Positions 8,753-19,036 of a stretch of DNA of 64,000 nt are shown here, piece after piece. Both the position numbers and the translations under genes were made by a program. The stretch is from Coccinella septempunctata (lineage: Eukaryota; Arthropoda; Insecta; Coleoptera; Coccinellidae). The notes under the pieces were generated by a model that saw only the letters and a program-made list of their open reading frames with translations, was not told where the DNA came from and searched no databases. Numbering within the stretch: position 1 is the stretch's first letter; every line of letters starts with the position of its first letter. The stretch is from assembly GCF_907165205.1 (NCBI RefSeq), contig NC_058191.1:12960501-13024500 (forward strand), given 5' to 3'.

Positions 8753-8950
8753 ATGTGTGAAGAATCAAAGAAGCCCCAACAATATTCCAGATATTCGGCA
8801 GGAAGCGTCAAAGCAAAGATTAGCCTCTTTGAAAGAAGCCGCCCCATAAAAGGAACCGTAACTGTTATAGAGAATGCCGACATTGCCGACAAAGTTGTAG
8901 ATTTTAGTTTTATGGCATCTGCGTCACAGAATGAATCATTTGTGAAATAG
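8753..8950 (+). CDS. Small unrecognised ORF, probably a decaying gene fragment (unit 1, 65 aa)
   Basis: ATG-started frame beginning MCEESKKPQQYSRYSAG, with SVKAKISLFERSRPIKGTV in the middle and ending NESFVK. I do not recognise the family. After the TAG at 8948 the same frame stays protein-like to about 9055 (FILGTVITECAENPLHSA) apart from one more stop, which suggests a longer ancestral exon. Unit 1 has GCCGACATTGCCGAC where units 2 and 3 are nine bases shorter. Unit 4 has a stop at codon 3. Unequal decay argues against function. Confidence 0.35.
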   Translation: MCEESKKPQQYSRYSAGSVKAKISLFERSRPIKGTVTVIENADIADKVVDFSFMASASQNESFVK

Positions 8951-9055
8951 TTTGCCTAAAAGCACGAGGGTAATCATGTACAGGTCCAGTTTATATTAGG
9001 TACTGTTATTACCGAATGCGCAGAAAATCCTCTGCATTCTGCAGCAATCTGTTAA

Positions 9056-10149
9056 TTGAATATCATTTGAAAACGGATTCATTAAAATTTTAGTATCTAC
9101 AAACATTTTAGTTTAATTGTATCTTCAAATGATAGGTACTGAGTAAAAAAATATCGTACAAAACGATAATTTTCGTACAAATGGCAACGCTGCCAGTACC
9201 CCGTAATCCAAGTAGCCACAAAAAGCTGTAGCTGTGGAAGAAGACCTCAACAACACCGAGTCACGATACTAAAAAGAAAATTATTCCATCGTGACACCGA
9301 GTATTGTTGGTGTTATCGATTTATCGAATATGTCCGGACTAGAAACTGGACTGGAACTAATCTTTGGACTAGTAATTTCTCTGGACCGCATAAGGTCGGA
9401 ACTGATCCATGAAATTGTTTGGATCAGCCTTCCCTAAACCAAGGTGCATCTATATTGCACATGGTAGCAGCTTGTTTTCAGTGGCCTGAATAGGGAATAC
9501 TCCTTCTGACGAAAATGATGTTTTTTTTTATGAAATATCTTTTAAACGTCACATTTTGAAATAACTATTTCAACCTTTACCAAAAAAAATATTTTAAGAA
9601 CTTAAAAATGAAAAATAAAAATAGGTATTTTAAATTTAAAGAGTTTGGATTCAATTGCACAAGTTGGCAACATCGACTGAAATGTGCGTTGATAATAAAG
9701 GACAACAAATACATTATCTCGATGAGATAGAAAAAGATGGATGTCTATGCAGTCTGCGACGAACGAGGAAGGTCGTAAAATTTTATGGGATTTTTATTAA
9801 TATACTGTATTATTTCGAATTTTAAACGATAGCGAAGTAATTGAGTTGATGATTTGTTGAAAGAATTAACATTAATAAAAAACATCAGACCCTAGTTGGT
9901 CAATAAATCGAATATCTGAGTTACTTCGGCACTTGAATCTCATAATAAAGTTGAAATTGAAAGATATTTCTCAAATACATTATTCAATTTATTGTTCAGC
10001 AAGAACCAAGAGAAGGTGCAGGGTCATCTCTTGCCATACAAAATATAATTTCTTGAGCACAACAAATATACAATTAGATAAATCAATGAAATTTTTGACT
10101 TATAGTACCTAGTGTTGATTATTTTCAACTAAAAGACCGACGACACGAT
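9056..10149. other. Unit 1 right segment, no gene recognised
   Basis: AT-rich. A possible stem is formed by GTCACGAT (9260-9267) and ATCGTGAC (9288-9295), each also lying next to an ACACCGAGT direct repeat. Runs of T and A are common. No frame is supported. Confidence 0.4.
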
Positions 10150-10464
10150 CTAATAATGGCAAATTACAGGATACATTCGAGAGGTAGTTTTTATTACCAC
10201 TGTGAGAATTAGCGAAGAAGTTGAAATTAATCTCAAATACCTCTTAGTAGGAAAAATCAAAAATTTTCTCATTGATTCGAAACAAGATGCTGACTGAGAA
10301 TATAACATAAATGACATTATTATTGTACTTGATGAGTACTTAATTTTATTCCTAATGATTTGTCTCAATTGATCTGTAATGATTTCTACTTGTCTGAGTT
10401 TATTAAAATTATAATTAAAACTATCCACTGAAAATGCCTCTGAAGAAAATAAAGAATTTTTCAA
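10150..10464 (-). pseudogene. Probable P-element/THAP9-like transposase fragment (unit 1)
   Basis: 104-codon open stretch on -, without an ATG at its start. Residues 40-82 (KYSSSTIIMSFMLYSQSAS, CFESMRKFLIFP, then RYLRLIS) resemble the block in P-element and THAP9 transposases in which YS...AL.L...SP..Y..LRK...LPS..TLR is typical. No DDE residues or THAP finger are visible nearby, so only a fragment remains. The family call rests on pattern memory and is tentative. Confidence 0.4.
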
Positions 10465-10750
10465 TAAATCTTGATGTTACAGTTGCTAAAATCTCATAGT
10501 TAGATTTTTATATCTAGCAAGTAAATTTGTAAGTTGAGACCACCTACTGAGGATATGATATGATATGATGAAAAGAAAGAATCCATTTTAAATCATGACA
10601 TGAAAATTTTTTATGAACAATTTTAAAATTTCAAACGGTTCAAAAGGCTCCTATCGATTTGAACTGAAGCATCTACAGATAATGCTTTCTCAAAATTAAG
10701 TAAATAAAAATATAGGTACTCTAATTTCTTAACCTACAATCCAGATACTT
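10465..10750. other. Unit 1 right end, no gene
   Basis: AT-rich end of the unit with a short ATATG microsatellite (about 10555-10570). Unit 1 reads ATAATGCTTTC and TAAGTAAATAAA where units 2-4 read ATAATGATTTC and TAAGTATATAAA. Confidence 0.5.
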
Positions 10751-12414
10751 GAGTTTTAGTGGAATAGGTAGTTGTTATTAAGGTCATCAAAATCTTTACT
10801 AATATCTGAACTCATAAAGGTTTCTATTTCATTATCCTGTCTACTAAACTAATAATCTCATTCCTTCTTAGCTTGAGGGTTGATTTCGAAAGAGATTTTG
10901 GCAAATTTAGAAGAATTTTTGGGAAAGCGTCTGGTTGTAGTTTTGGATTTTTCAATAATAACATTTTAGTGGTTCCATCCGGAAGTAAATATTTCACATC
11001 CCTAATAATATCACTTTCCTCAAAATGTTTCTCGCAAACCGAGCTATAAGCGAGGCTCGAGCGACGCTATAAGTGCTTGGAGTGAAATTTTTTCGTGGGA
11101 TAGCTTTTACCCATAAGCTTAAGGTTTCATCTTTTGGAAACTTGAAACAACTTACATCATTTCTGTTTTAGGAAAATAATGATTGCTTCTGCAGGAGGGA
11201 AAACAACATTTTCACAACATTTTTCACACTAGTTGATCTCGATATCAAATTATCTCACCCAAATTTCGGAAGAAGATTCGCCCAGAACTAGACGAGATCC
11301 GCTTCACTTCAAACTATATCGCACTTATTTCTCGCCGGTTTTTCACGAAAATTCAACGATTTATCGAACATAAACAACACCACGTGTGAAACCTTTCGAA
11401 CTAACTGCTGTACTGAATGATATCTCGACATTCTCGACGTTACGCTTACGCCATTGAACACTAAGAGAACTGGAAGGGCATGCAGGAAAACTGAGGAAGA
11501 CTGAAAGGGAAGATGTAGAGAAATCTATCTCTCTCTGAGCTCTGTCAATTGGTTTATAACGATGTAAACAAAAACAACCCGGGGCGGGGCGTTCGAGTGA
11601 GACGACTGCTGCGTCTGACGTCTGATGCGGTTATTCGATTGGTTGCCGAACCATTAGAAAGAGATTGGGTTGCTCTACATCTTCCGTCTCAGTTGGACAC
11701 ACTTTTCGTCGTATTTCAGTACCTAAGAGGCCCTTCCAGTTCTTATAGACTTCAATGGCTTACGCAGAGAGATTTTGGCTCTGACTTACGCTTCGAATTT
11801 CTGTGCCTACAGGCGACGTTGCCGCTGTGGCGTTGTTCCGGGCTATTCCTTTAGAAGGCTCAAGGCTGTGAGTAGGCGCTGTTGCCAAATCAAAAACCAG
11901 AAACAAAACGTTTTGAATTTTAAAACCCCATATTTGAAGAATGATTTTGAATAGTTTTCGCGGTGCATTTGGAAAAATCATGAATGAAACTCATAATTAT
12001 TCAGTTTAAACTTGCATATGCATTGATAACCCAAATTGAGAAATCCCCCTCTTTTGATATGGCTCTTTTCCGCGAAACCCCAGGCAACTGATCCATAAGT
12101 CAGTTGAGGCCTAGCAACGGCTTCAATAATCTTCAATTTTGTCTACTTTTCAAAATAAATTATCTCTTGCTTTAGTAAGTTATAATAATTCCAATCATTC
12201 AAGTGTAGAAATTACTCCAATGCAAATAATCAAGGCAGATTTAAATTATTCATTATTGTAATATATTTGTTACAATTTCATATTTTATATTGTCATGTGT
12301 CAAACTCCCCACTAAGTCAAAATATGTTCTGATTGCGATCTGATGTAAAAATGAATCAGTGGTATTGTAGCAACAGGATATTGAAGTATACGTCATAAAA
12401 AAGTCGTTTTTTAA
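10751..12414. other. Unit 2 left segment, no gene recognised
   Basis: Copy of 630-2294 with one fewer T in the run near 11126. The GC-box/CCAAT patch is at about 11575-11650. Confidence 0.5.
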
Positions 12415-13464
12415 TTGTTGCAAAGCGATAGATATCATTCAAATACATCACATAATTTGGCGACGAGAATAAAAGAGTTCATCAGACTAGTTGAAGTGTG
12501 TTTTGATAGTGGATATTTTGTTCATGCTGGTGTTTTTTTCAAACAACTAGAAGGTACTGCCATGGGATCACCCACTAGTCCTATTTTGGCCAACTTAGTC
12601 ATGAATGAGGTGTTTGAGTTTGTGAAGAGTCGTTTAAACTTTGATGTACCACTTATGAAAATGTATGTAGATGATACCATCCTATTAGTACCATTTTTGG
12701 ATCCTTTGTTGATGAGGGATGGGAACAATATCATTAAAAATTGGTCCACTAACAGTAACCGTTGCCTTAATTTTTCAAGTAACCACAGTATGCAACAAAA
12801 ATTGAATGTAATGAATAACTTGATAAGTAGAGTTTTAAAATTGAGTAATGAAAAATATAAACGAGAAAACCTTTCGAAAATAAAGAGTATCTTAAAAAAC
12901 AATAATTACCCATCTTATTTAATCAGCAGGTTGTTGGATAATCACTTGAGACCTAAGATTGACATGACATCTACAGTCCCGCAAGGGGATGTCAAATATT
13001 TTAGATTTCTTTACCTCCCTAAATTAAGTAATAAAATAAATCACATTTTCGAGAATTTTTGCTGCAGTTGTGCATTTTATATCGTAAAGACCACGAAAAT
13101 ATTCTTTACTCGTTTGAAGGATAGAGTACCAGACCAGTTTAGAACTGAATTAATATATAAAATTCCTTGTCATAATTGTGATAGTTGCTATATTGGCCAA
13201 ACGAAGAAGTACTCGAAAGAAAGAATTAGACAACATGAATGTGACACTAACAATTTTGATAATAGGAATAAAACCGCTTTAGCTGATCATTCTTTTAAGA
13301 CAGGTCATAAATTCAACTTTGAGCGAGTGTCAATTCTGTATAATGAATGTCGCCAATACAGCCGTAATATAAGTGAAATGATACATATAAAAACAAATAA
13401 AACAGTAAACCATAGGGAAGATGTGCAAGGTCTCAGCTCATTGTTCAACAGCTTATTGATTTGA
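12415..13464 (+). CDS. Penelope-like reverse transcriptase/GIY-YIG endonuclease, 5'-truncated (unit 2)
   Basis: 349 open codons. RT motif B region at residues 47-62 (GTAMGSPTSPILANLV) and motif C YVDD at 84-87. The finger domain and motif A are absent upstream, and about 40 residues expected between YVDD and the FLD...RDG block are missing. A linker with C252, C255, C258 leads to the GIY-YIG nuclease (YIGQTKK at 259-265, R271, H292, H298), the domain that nicks target DNA in Penelope-like elements. The frame opens at TTG just after an in-frame TAA (12412-12414), so translation from its own start is unlikely. Defective, but with no internal stop. Confidence 0.85.
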   Translation: MLQSDRYHSNTSHNLATRIKEFIRLVEVCFDSGYFVHAGVFFKQLEGTAMGSPTSPILANLVMNEVFEFVKSRLNFDVPLMKMYVDDTILLVPFLDPLLMRDGNNIIKNWSTNSNRCLNFSSNHSMQQKLNVMNNLISRVLKLSNEKYKRENLSKIKSILKNNNYPSYLISRLLDNHLRPKIDMTSTVPQGDVKYFRFLYLPKLSNKINHIFENFCCSCAFYIVKTTKIFFTRLKDRVPDQFRTELIYKIPCHNCDSCYIGQTKKYSKERIRQHECDTNNFDNRNKTALADHSFKTGHKFNFERVSILYNECRQYSRNISEMIHIKTNKTVNHREDVQGLSSLFNSLLI

Positions 13465-13860
13465 TGTTGTTGGTTGGAATAATATGTTTCTTTGTACTTG
13501 CTAATCGAGAGATTTCAATTGTTATAATATATTGTTTGTGTCGTTATCTGTAACTTTATAGTAATTTGGTTCTGTGACGTTTATTTATTGTAATTAGATT
13601 ATATTATATTTGATTCTATTGAACATTAGATTAGGGACAACACCAAATTTGTGGCTTCTATGTAACATAAAGCATAATATTCTTTGATTTCACCTGCAAA
13701 TTTGAATTGATCGCCGTGCATGTTTGAGCAGATATGAATACATCGACTTATTGTAGTAATTTATATATGGATAGTTCCACCTAAATTGTTTTCAACTAGG
13801 TGAATGTGGAAACCATAGTATGATTAAAAATTATCACCTGTAAATTCATGTATATTTCAG

Positions 13861-13900
13861 CCTTGAGAAAGGAGAAACTCGAGCTCCGAAACGGCGGCGT
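13861..13900 (+). other. Hammerhead-like motif, altered core (unit 2)
   Basis: As in unit 1 but reading GAAACGGCG instead of GAAACGTCG, so the GTC normally at the cleavage position is lost in this unit only. Confidence 0.3.
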
Positions 13901-13945
13901 TGTTAAAAGTCGTTTATTTATTAAAGTCCAATTACCTGATATATG

Positions 13946-14327
13946 ACTTTGTTAAAGATTATGAGGTCAGAATTGATTTACAAATAGATAAATATTGTAA
14001 CAAAAGACCGTATAGGTGTACTATGAAAGATAAAACAGAAATCGAATCACAAATTGCAGAACTCTTAAAAAAAGAAATTATTTAGGAATCCTATAGCCCG
14101 TTCGCAGCACCGGTCAAAATAAATTTTTATAATGAATATATACCAAAAAGTGCCATAATTCATGAGTTAAATGAGGCACAAAAAAGAAAGAAAGCTATAT
14201 ACCAAGAAACACTAGCAGTCCTAGAAGCAGTACTTCATTGGCAACACCTGTTGATGGGAAGAACATTCAACTAAGTGTTTATTGCCATTAACTACTTCAG
14301 GATCTGAATATAAAAACGAGACCGGAT
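13946..14327 (+). pseudogene. Gypsy RT/RNase H relic, interrupted by non-LTR element (unit 2)
   Basis: Same decayed pol fragment as 3826-4219, with an A-to-V change (DYEVRID). It stops at GACCGGAT, where the first non-LTR element begins. Unit 1 reads GACCAGAT at this site and continues directly into ATGAAGAATAAGG. Confidence 0.75.
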
Positions 14328-14482
14328 CATCATCATCATCATCATTTATTTTGCCTATTAGAAATTACAATTCTAGGACACGTCAATTCATCATATATCA
14401 AGTACATATACATTCAAAGACATAGTTTAAAAAAAATATATATATCGAGGACAAAAAAAAAACAGCTGAAGGCAACATGCTC

Positions 14483-17458
14483 TTATCCTAGGTCGCCACC
14501 CACAATAAGTTCCCGGAACTCAGTAATATCATACACAGCCTTACCTCCTAAATAGTTTTTGAGAGTTCTCTTGAATTTTTTCATGGGTAAGGTGGTGAGC
14601 GAAAGAGGCAGGATGTTATATATTGCGATCCCGGCACACATCGGAGACCTCTTCATGTACTCATGTGACGCAGTTAAAATTCTAACCTTGTGTCTATTTC
14701 TCGTGGGGTAGTCATGGATATCGGACTGTCGAACATGAGAGCCACGGGTAGAGTGGATATGACACAAGAGTTTGAGTATAAACATGGCTGGAACTGTCAA
14801 AATACCAGAAGATCTAAATATCAGCCTACAGGTCTCTCTGAATGGAACATCATAAATGAGCCTCACTATTCTTTTCTGCTGAACGAAGATCCGATGGGCC
14901 CCTGGCATCATTCCCCATACACAGATCCCATAATCGAGCAGGGGCTGGACGTGAGCATAATATGCTGTCAACAGGCATTCACGTGGAAGGGAAGACTTGA
15001 GAGAGGAAATTATATAGAACGCCTTGTTCAGGTTCTTCTTCAATTTTTCAAAGTGTGGCCCAAAGTTCAACAATGGGTCTATTGTTATTCCAAGGAAACG
15101 GGTTTCATCTTGGAAATTAAGTGGCGTTTCACCGAAATATATTTCACGACTGGAGACACTCTGCCTCTTCCTACCGAACTCCATGATGACGGTTTTATCG
15201 ATGTTAATAATAAGCCGATTTTGTGAGCACCATGATTTAAATCTCTCGATGACCTCCAGTATTCTCGAATAAAGGCTTTCAACATCCCGCTCCGATACAA
15301 CGAAGCACGTGTCATCAGCGTACAGGTATACCGCCAACAGGTACTCAGCTACATATTGGGGAAGGTCATTAATGAACATAAAGAACAGCACTGCCCCCAG
15401 GTTGCCACCCTGCGGCGTCCCCAACACCGTTTCATAAGCCTCCGAAAGATGATCATTGAGCCTAACCCTTATCTTCCGTTGGGAGAGATAGGACATTACC
15501 CAATCATGAACAGTGCCACGGATACCCATACTGTACATCTTCTCAGACAATATCGCAGGGTCAACCGAATCAAAGGCTTTCGCGATATCGAAAAATATCA
15601 CCACCACAAACTTTTCCGAATCAACCTCACTCAAGATATCCTGAACAAAGTCGACAACAGCTAATTCCGCTGATCTGCCTGGTCTGAATCCATATTGAGA
15701 TGATGTTAGGATATTGTTTTTCTCGAGATAGTCAACAAGCCTGTTGACCATAATTTTCTCAAATATTTTCGAGAATATACTGAGATTCGATATCAGTCTA
15801 TAGTTAGCTACTTCATTGGTAGCCCCCTTTTTGAATATAGGAAAGGCAATGGCACTCTTGAGAGAGTTCGGAAACTTGCCCTGAGTGACAGAGGCGTTCA
15901 TCAACTCAGATAAAATGGAGGAAAGTAGATGTTCACTTTTTAAAATGATTATAGGTATTTCATCCGGGCCTGTACATTTTTTATTTGGCATACTGTTTAT
16001 AACGTCATGAACCTCGAAAGGAGTACAAGGGTAGAAAAACATGCAGCAGCTCTGAAGAGTTCCAGCTGTGCCGCCTGCACCATAAGGAAACTTTTGTCTG
16101 ATGATTTCTGGTATACTGGTCGTAAAATATTCGCCAAAAGCATTAACCACTTCGCTGTCTACCGACAGGAGCTCACCCTTGTATAACAGGTCGATGCTCC
16201 TGCTGACGCTGTTGACCTCCCCACATCGCAAGTCCCTAACGACCCGCCACAGAGTTTTTGACTTGTTAGAAGATTCATTGATGATATTTGAGAAATGTAG
16301 AATCCTCTCTCTGTGCATGTTACACCTGATTGTCTTGCGATAATCGGCAATATTCTCTGCCAATCTACATGATGGAGCAACATTATAAAGCCATCTCATA
16401 TCCCCCAGTTCCTGTATCCCGCGAAGGAGTTCATCAGAGTACCTGAAACTACTGAAGTGACAACATACACGTGCTCTCACCTTTCTCTTATGGAAAACCA
16501 TGTTGAAAATGTATAGAAAATCATCAAAAAACAAATCGAACATCCGGTCAATATCCTCGCTCAACCTGAGTCCATGAAAAGCGTTCGAAAATCTGTAGTG
16601 AAACTCAGAAATTAAGTCGGGAGAAAAGTAACGTTTTTCTAAGGTTTTATAAACATGTTTATGAGCTGGACGCCGCTGTGTGACAGGAAAGCTCAACGTC
16701 TGAGCATGATGATCAGACACCGCAAGAAGAAAGTTATCAGACGAGCACAGTGTAACATCAACATTTGTTATGACGTAATCAACCTGGGAGGAACTCGTGG
16801 GAGTTATGCGAGTGGGTTCATTGATCAAACTATTGAAACCAAAATTATTTATCATGTGAAACAGAATATCAACATGATCTCCGTCTCGGCACTCGGGCTC
16901 AACATTGAAATCGCCACATATTATAATTCGTTCAAAAAATCTTTTTGTGTATGAAAATATCGTAAATAATTGATCATTAAAGAGTTCAAGATCGCCACTG
17001 GGTGGGCGATAAATTGTAACAATACACAAAGAATTCTCGACCGAGACTGCCGTACATTCAAAAGACTTCTCAATGCTCAGTTTATTTATAAAATCAACCG
17101 GCTTACAAATTTCTGTTAGAGCTAGTTGTGAAAAAATTGCACAGCCCCCACCTTTATATTTAGATCTACTGAAATGGGTTATTCTGCTATACCCTGAAAA
17201 GTTAAAAATGGGTAGTTTTGCCTCATCATCAGCCCAATGCTCCGTGACGCAAAAAAATGATGGCCTACACACCTCGGAAAGAACATGCTGTACATAATGA
17301 AATTTATTAAAAACAGATTGAACATTCCAGTGAAGCAACGTCCACCTTTCGTCTGCCACCCCCTTCTCTAAGGTCGCTCCAGATTGATTCGTCTGTTGTG
17401 AAAATTTTCGGATTTTTTCCTCAAGAAAAATCTTCGAACTCCAGCTCCAGCAGGCCAT
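14483..17458 (-). CDS. Non-LTR 1 ORF2: endonuclease and reverse transcriptase, 991 aa (unit 2)
   Basis: Starts at an ATG (MACWSWSSK). The N-terminal exonuclease-endonuclease-phosphatase domain (about 40-255) shows HWNVQS at 43-48, the catalytic Glu in VTEHW (E73), RPPSG, GDFN at 182-185, D227 and SDH at 248-250; it would nick target DNA. The RT domain (about 490-780) shows motif A FFDIAKAFD (622-630), motif B TPQGGNLG (681-688, where SVLG/SVIG is more usual) and motif C YADD (713-716). The C-terminus lacks an obvious RNase H. The frame is uninterrupted and overlaps the end of ORF1 by 91 nt in another frame. Confidence 0.95.
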   Translation of the reverse strand: MACWSWSSKIFLEEKIRKFSQQTNQSGATLEKGVADERWTLLHWNVQSVFNKFHYVQHVLSEVCRPSFFCVTEHWADDEAKLPIFNFSGYSRITHFSRSKYKGGGCAIFSQLALTEICKPVDFINKLSIEKSFECTAVSVENSLCIVTIYRPPSGDLELFNDQLFTIFSYTKRFFERIIICGDFNVEPECRDGDHVDILFHMINNFGFNSLINEPTRITPTSSSQVDYVITNVDVTLCSSDNFLLAVSDHHAQTLSFPVTQRRPAHKHVYKTLEKRYFSPDLISEFHYRFSNAFHGLRLSEDIDRMFDLFFDDFLYIFNMVFHKRKVRARVCCHFSSFRYSDELLRGIQELGDMRWLYNVAPSCRLAENIADYRKTIRCNMHRERILHFSNIINESSNKSKTLWRVVRDLRCGEVNSVSRSIDLLYKGELLSVDSEVVNAFGEYFTTSIPEIIRQKFPYGAGGTAGTLQSCCMFFYPCTPFEVHDVINSMPNKKCTGPDEIPIIILKSEHLLSSILSELMNASVTQGKFPNSLKSAIAFPIFKKGATNEVANYRLISNLSIFSKIFEKIMVNRLVDYLEKNNILTSSQYGFRPGRSAELAVVDFVQDILSEVDSEKFVVVIFFDIAKAFDSVDPAILSEKMYSMGIRGTVHDWVMSYLSQRKIRVRLNDHLSEAYETVLGTPQGGNLGAVLFFMFINDLPQYVAEYLLAVYLYADDTCFVVSERDVESLYSRILEVIERFKSWCSQNRLIINIDKTVIMEFGRKRQSVSSREIYFGETPLNFQDETRFLGITIDPLLNFGPHFEKLKKNLNKAFYIISSLKSSLPRECLLTAYYAHVQPLLDYGICVWGMMPGAHRIFVQQKRIVRLIYDVPFRETCRLIFRSSGILTVPAMFILKLLCHIHSTRGSHVRQSDIHDYPTRNRHKVRILTASHEYMKRSPMCAGIAIYNILPLSLTTLPMKKFKRTLKNYLGGKAVYDITEFRELIVGGDLG

Positions 17459-18459
17459 ATATTCGGGTTGAAAATCTCATCGAGGTGGGACAAGTCGAAA
17501 CTGAGGTGGAAAGAGGATGTTACGTCTCCCTGTCGTATTTTCTCACATTTGAATTGTATATGTGGAACAGTCTGCTTTAGGTAGTCCAGAATATCGCTTT
17601 CCTCAGTAGTTGGATCAAGGCGGAACACCTGTATATGCCCTCTTCTTACAACAGTTTTCAATTTTGCAGAAGAATCGTTCGTTCCAAAAATGGAATTTTC
17701 TTTATGTTTAATATTTACAGGCGGGTTCGTTGTCCTTGCCTTTCTCAAAGGATTGACAACATCGTTGTTTTGACCATCTGACTTTTGTTTGATAACGGGG
17801 GAGGCGTGGTCAGATATCACTATCGAGGAAGAATTCTTTTGTTTATTTCGGACATTTAGAGAGACCGATGGAAGGGATTCATTGCTTTGTGTGTACTTCT
17901 CAGACGTATCGTTAGATGGCGTATTATTTTGTTGTTTGCTTTTGTTTTTATAATTATCTTTCAATTGAATTATATTTTCCAAATCATTAATACGTTTATT
18001 TAGTATGTTGATTATGTTAGCCTGGTATTTCAATTCCTTCGTTTGGTACTCACTATGTAATTTTACGCGAGCACAATCAAAACGGAAACACTCCGGTGAT
18101 TTGTTATCATTCATATCAGGATCTATTTCAGGAGGATCAGCAGCACTGAAACTTGAGAGGTTTGCTATAGATGCCTGCTGCTCGTTGATAGTTTTTTCGA
18201 AGCACAATTCATTTAAATCGGTTAGTCGAGCCCTCAAATTTTGAATTTCCAGTTCTTTCTCTTTGCATTTGCATGTTTTTGAGGTTATGGAATCACAACA
18301 AAGTATTTCACCCTTGTCGGACACAAACATTCCACAAACTTTCAACACACAACTCGGATGATAAGTCTTCTTGCATTTAGAACAAGACACAAAATTTTTA
18401 ACGTCTTTTGAACATTTAGTACATACATTCTCCAAAACAGTGACCACACGCGGCGCCAT
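17368..18459 (-). CDS. Non-LTR 1 ORF1: PHD-finger/coiled-coil RNA-binding protein, 363 aa (unit 2)
   Basis: Starts MAPRVVTVLENVC at an ATG 30 nt from the element's 5' end. A PHD-like zinc finger has C13, C16, C26, C29, H34, C37 and further Cys pairs at 54-55 and 63/65. A short coiled coil follows (about 66-95). A polar linker (about 150-265) leads to a C-terminal RRM-like domain (about 270-345: GHIQVFRLDP ... PNIWPAGAGVRRFFLRK), common in insect CR1/Jockey ORF1 proteins. Expected role: RNA chaperone/particle protein of the retrotransposon. The frame is identical in units 3 and 4. Confidence 0.9.
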   Translation of the reverse strand: MAPRVVTVLENVCTKCSKDVKNFVSCSKCKKTYHPSCVLKVCGMFVSDKGEILCCDSITSKTCKCKEKELEIQNLRARLTDLNELCFEKTINEQQASIANLSSFSAADPPEIDPDMNDNKSPECFRFDCARVKLHSEYQTKELKYQANIINILNKRINDLENIIQLKDNYKNKSKQQNNTPSNDTSEKYTQSNESLPSVSLNVRNKQKNSSSIVISDHASPVIKQKSDGQNNDVVNPLRKARTTNPPVNIKHKENSIFGTNDSSAKLKTVVRRGHIQVFRLDPTTEESDILDYLKQTVPHIQFKCEKIRQGDVTSSFHLSFDLSHLDEIFNPNIWPAGAGVRRFFLRKKSENFHNRRINLERP

Positions 18460-18503
18460 CTTCTACACCGAATTGGGATTTCCGGTTATATGAAGAATAA
18501 GGC

Positions 18504-19036
18504 CCTCACTCTCTTTCTGTCACAGTTTGATATGGAAATAAAATACAATTCTGGAAAGTACAATTTAAAAGCAGACTGTCTCAGTAGGAATGCAGTGTTA
18601 GAAGCAGAAAATAATAAAGAAGAAAAATTGAGAACAGTAAATTGGGTTAGTCTTCAAGATGGATAATGGATCAAAAAAACAATAAGAATATCAGGATAGA
18701 AGATAAAAGTTTAATACAAAGAAAAGATGGTTTTTTCAAGAAGAAAAACAAAAGAGAAAAAATTATTCTGACGGAAGAATGCAGTAGGGATCTAATAAAA
18801 AAAATTCACTATAAAATGGGTCATATTGGGATTAATCAGATGGTTTCCATACTTTCACCTTATTATACATCACTAATTTTCTTGAATAATATAAAAAACC
18901 TATGTTCAACCTGATGCGAGACCCGCATAAAGAATAAAACAAGAATTAAGAATAATTATGGCTCGCTTTCACAACTAGGTCCATCAAAAGAGCCATTCGA
19001 AATAGTATCTATAGATACAATTGGTGGATTTGGCGA
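18504..19036 (+). pseudogene. Gypsy segment A (unit 2)
   Basis: Copy of 4220-4752, separated from its RT/RNase H start by non-LTR element 1. It carries the variant GATGGTTTCC (codon V for I), shared with unit 3. Confidence 0.8.

Larger units (their letters stand above)
630..10750 (+). repeat. Tandem unit 1 (10121 bp, without the 4.2-kb non-LTR insertion)
   Basis: Starts at GAGTTTTAGTGG, the sequence at which every later unit begins. It holds the Penelope-like frame, gypsy remnants A and B, the foldback-like element, the palindromes and the P-like relic. It is the only unit in this window with an uninterrupted site where units 2-5 carry the non-LTR element (around 4207). Private changes include a stop codon in the Penelope-like frame and a 2284-bp loss inside the foldback element. 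Confidence 0.9.
14328..18489 (-). mobile_element. Non-LTR retrotransposon 1, full coding length (unit 2, 4162 bp)
   Basis: Lies on the - strand: ORF1, ORF2, 155 nt of 3' UTR, then a (TGA)n/(ATG)n-type tail, seen on + as CATCATCATCATCATCAT at 14328 on. The 5' end begins about 30 nt before the ORF1 ATG. The empty site in unit 1 fixes the borders; only AT is clearly shared at both ends, though CCGGAT on the left and CCGGTTAT on the right may be an eroded target duplication. The PHD-type ORF1, EEP endonuclease and RT place it in the CR1/Jockey group; finer clade is uncertain. Confidence 0.9.

Noticed and set aside
14690..15226. 178-codon + frame and other + frames across 14690-17580
   Set aside because: All lie antisense to the RT/endonuclease and ORF1 genes of non-LTR 1, which have clear motifs; these are shadows.
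14328..18489. A clean target-site duplication for non-LTR 1
   Set aside because: Only AT is unambiguously shared at the borders; CCGGAT and CCGGTTAT are similar but not identical, so no confident duplication is claimed.
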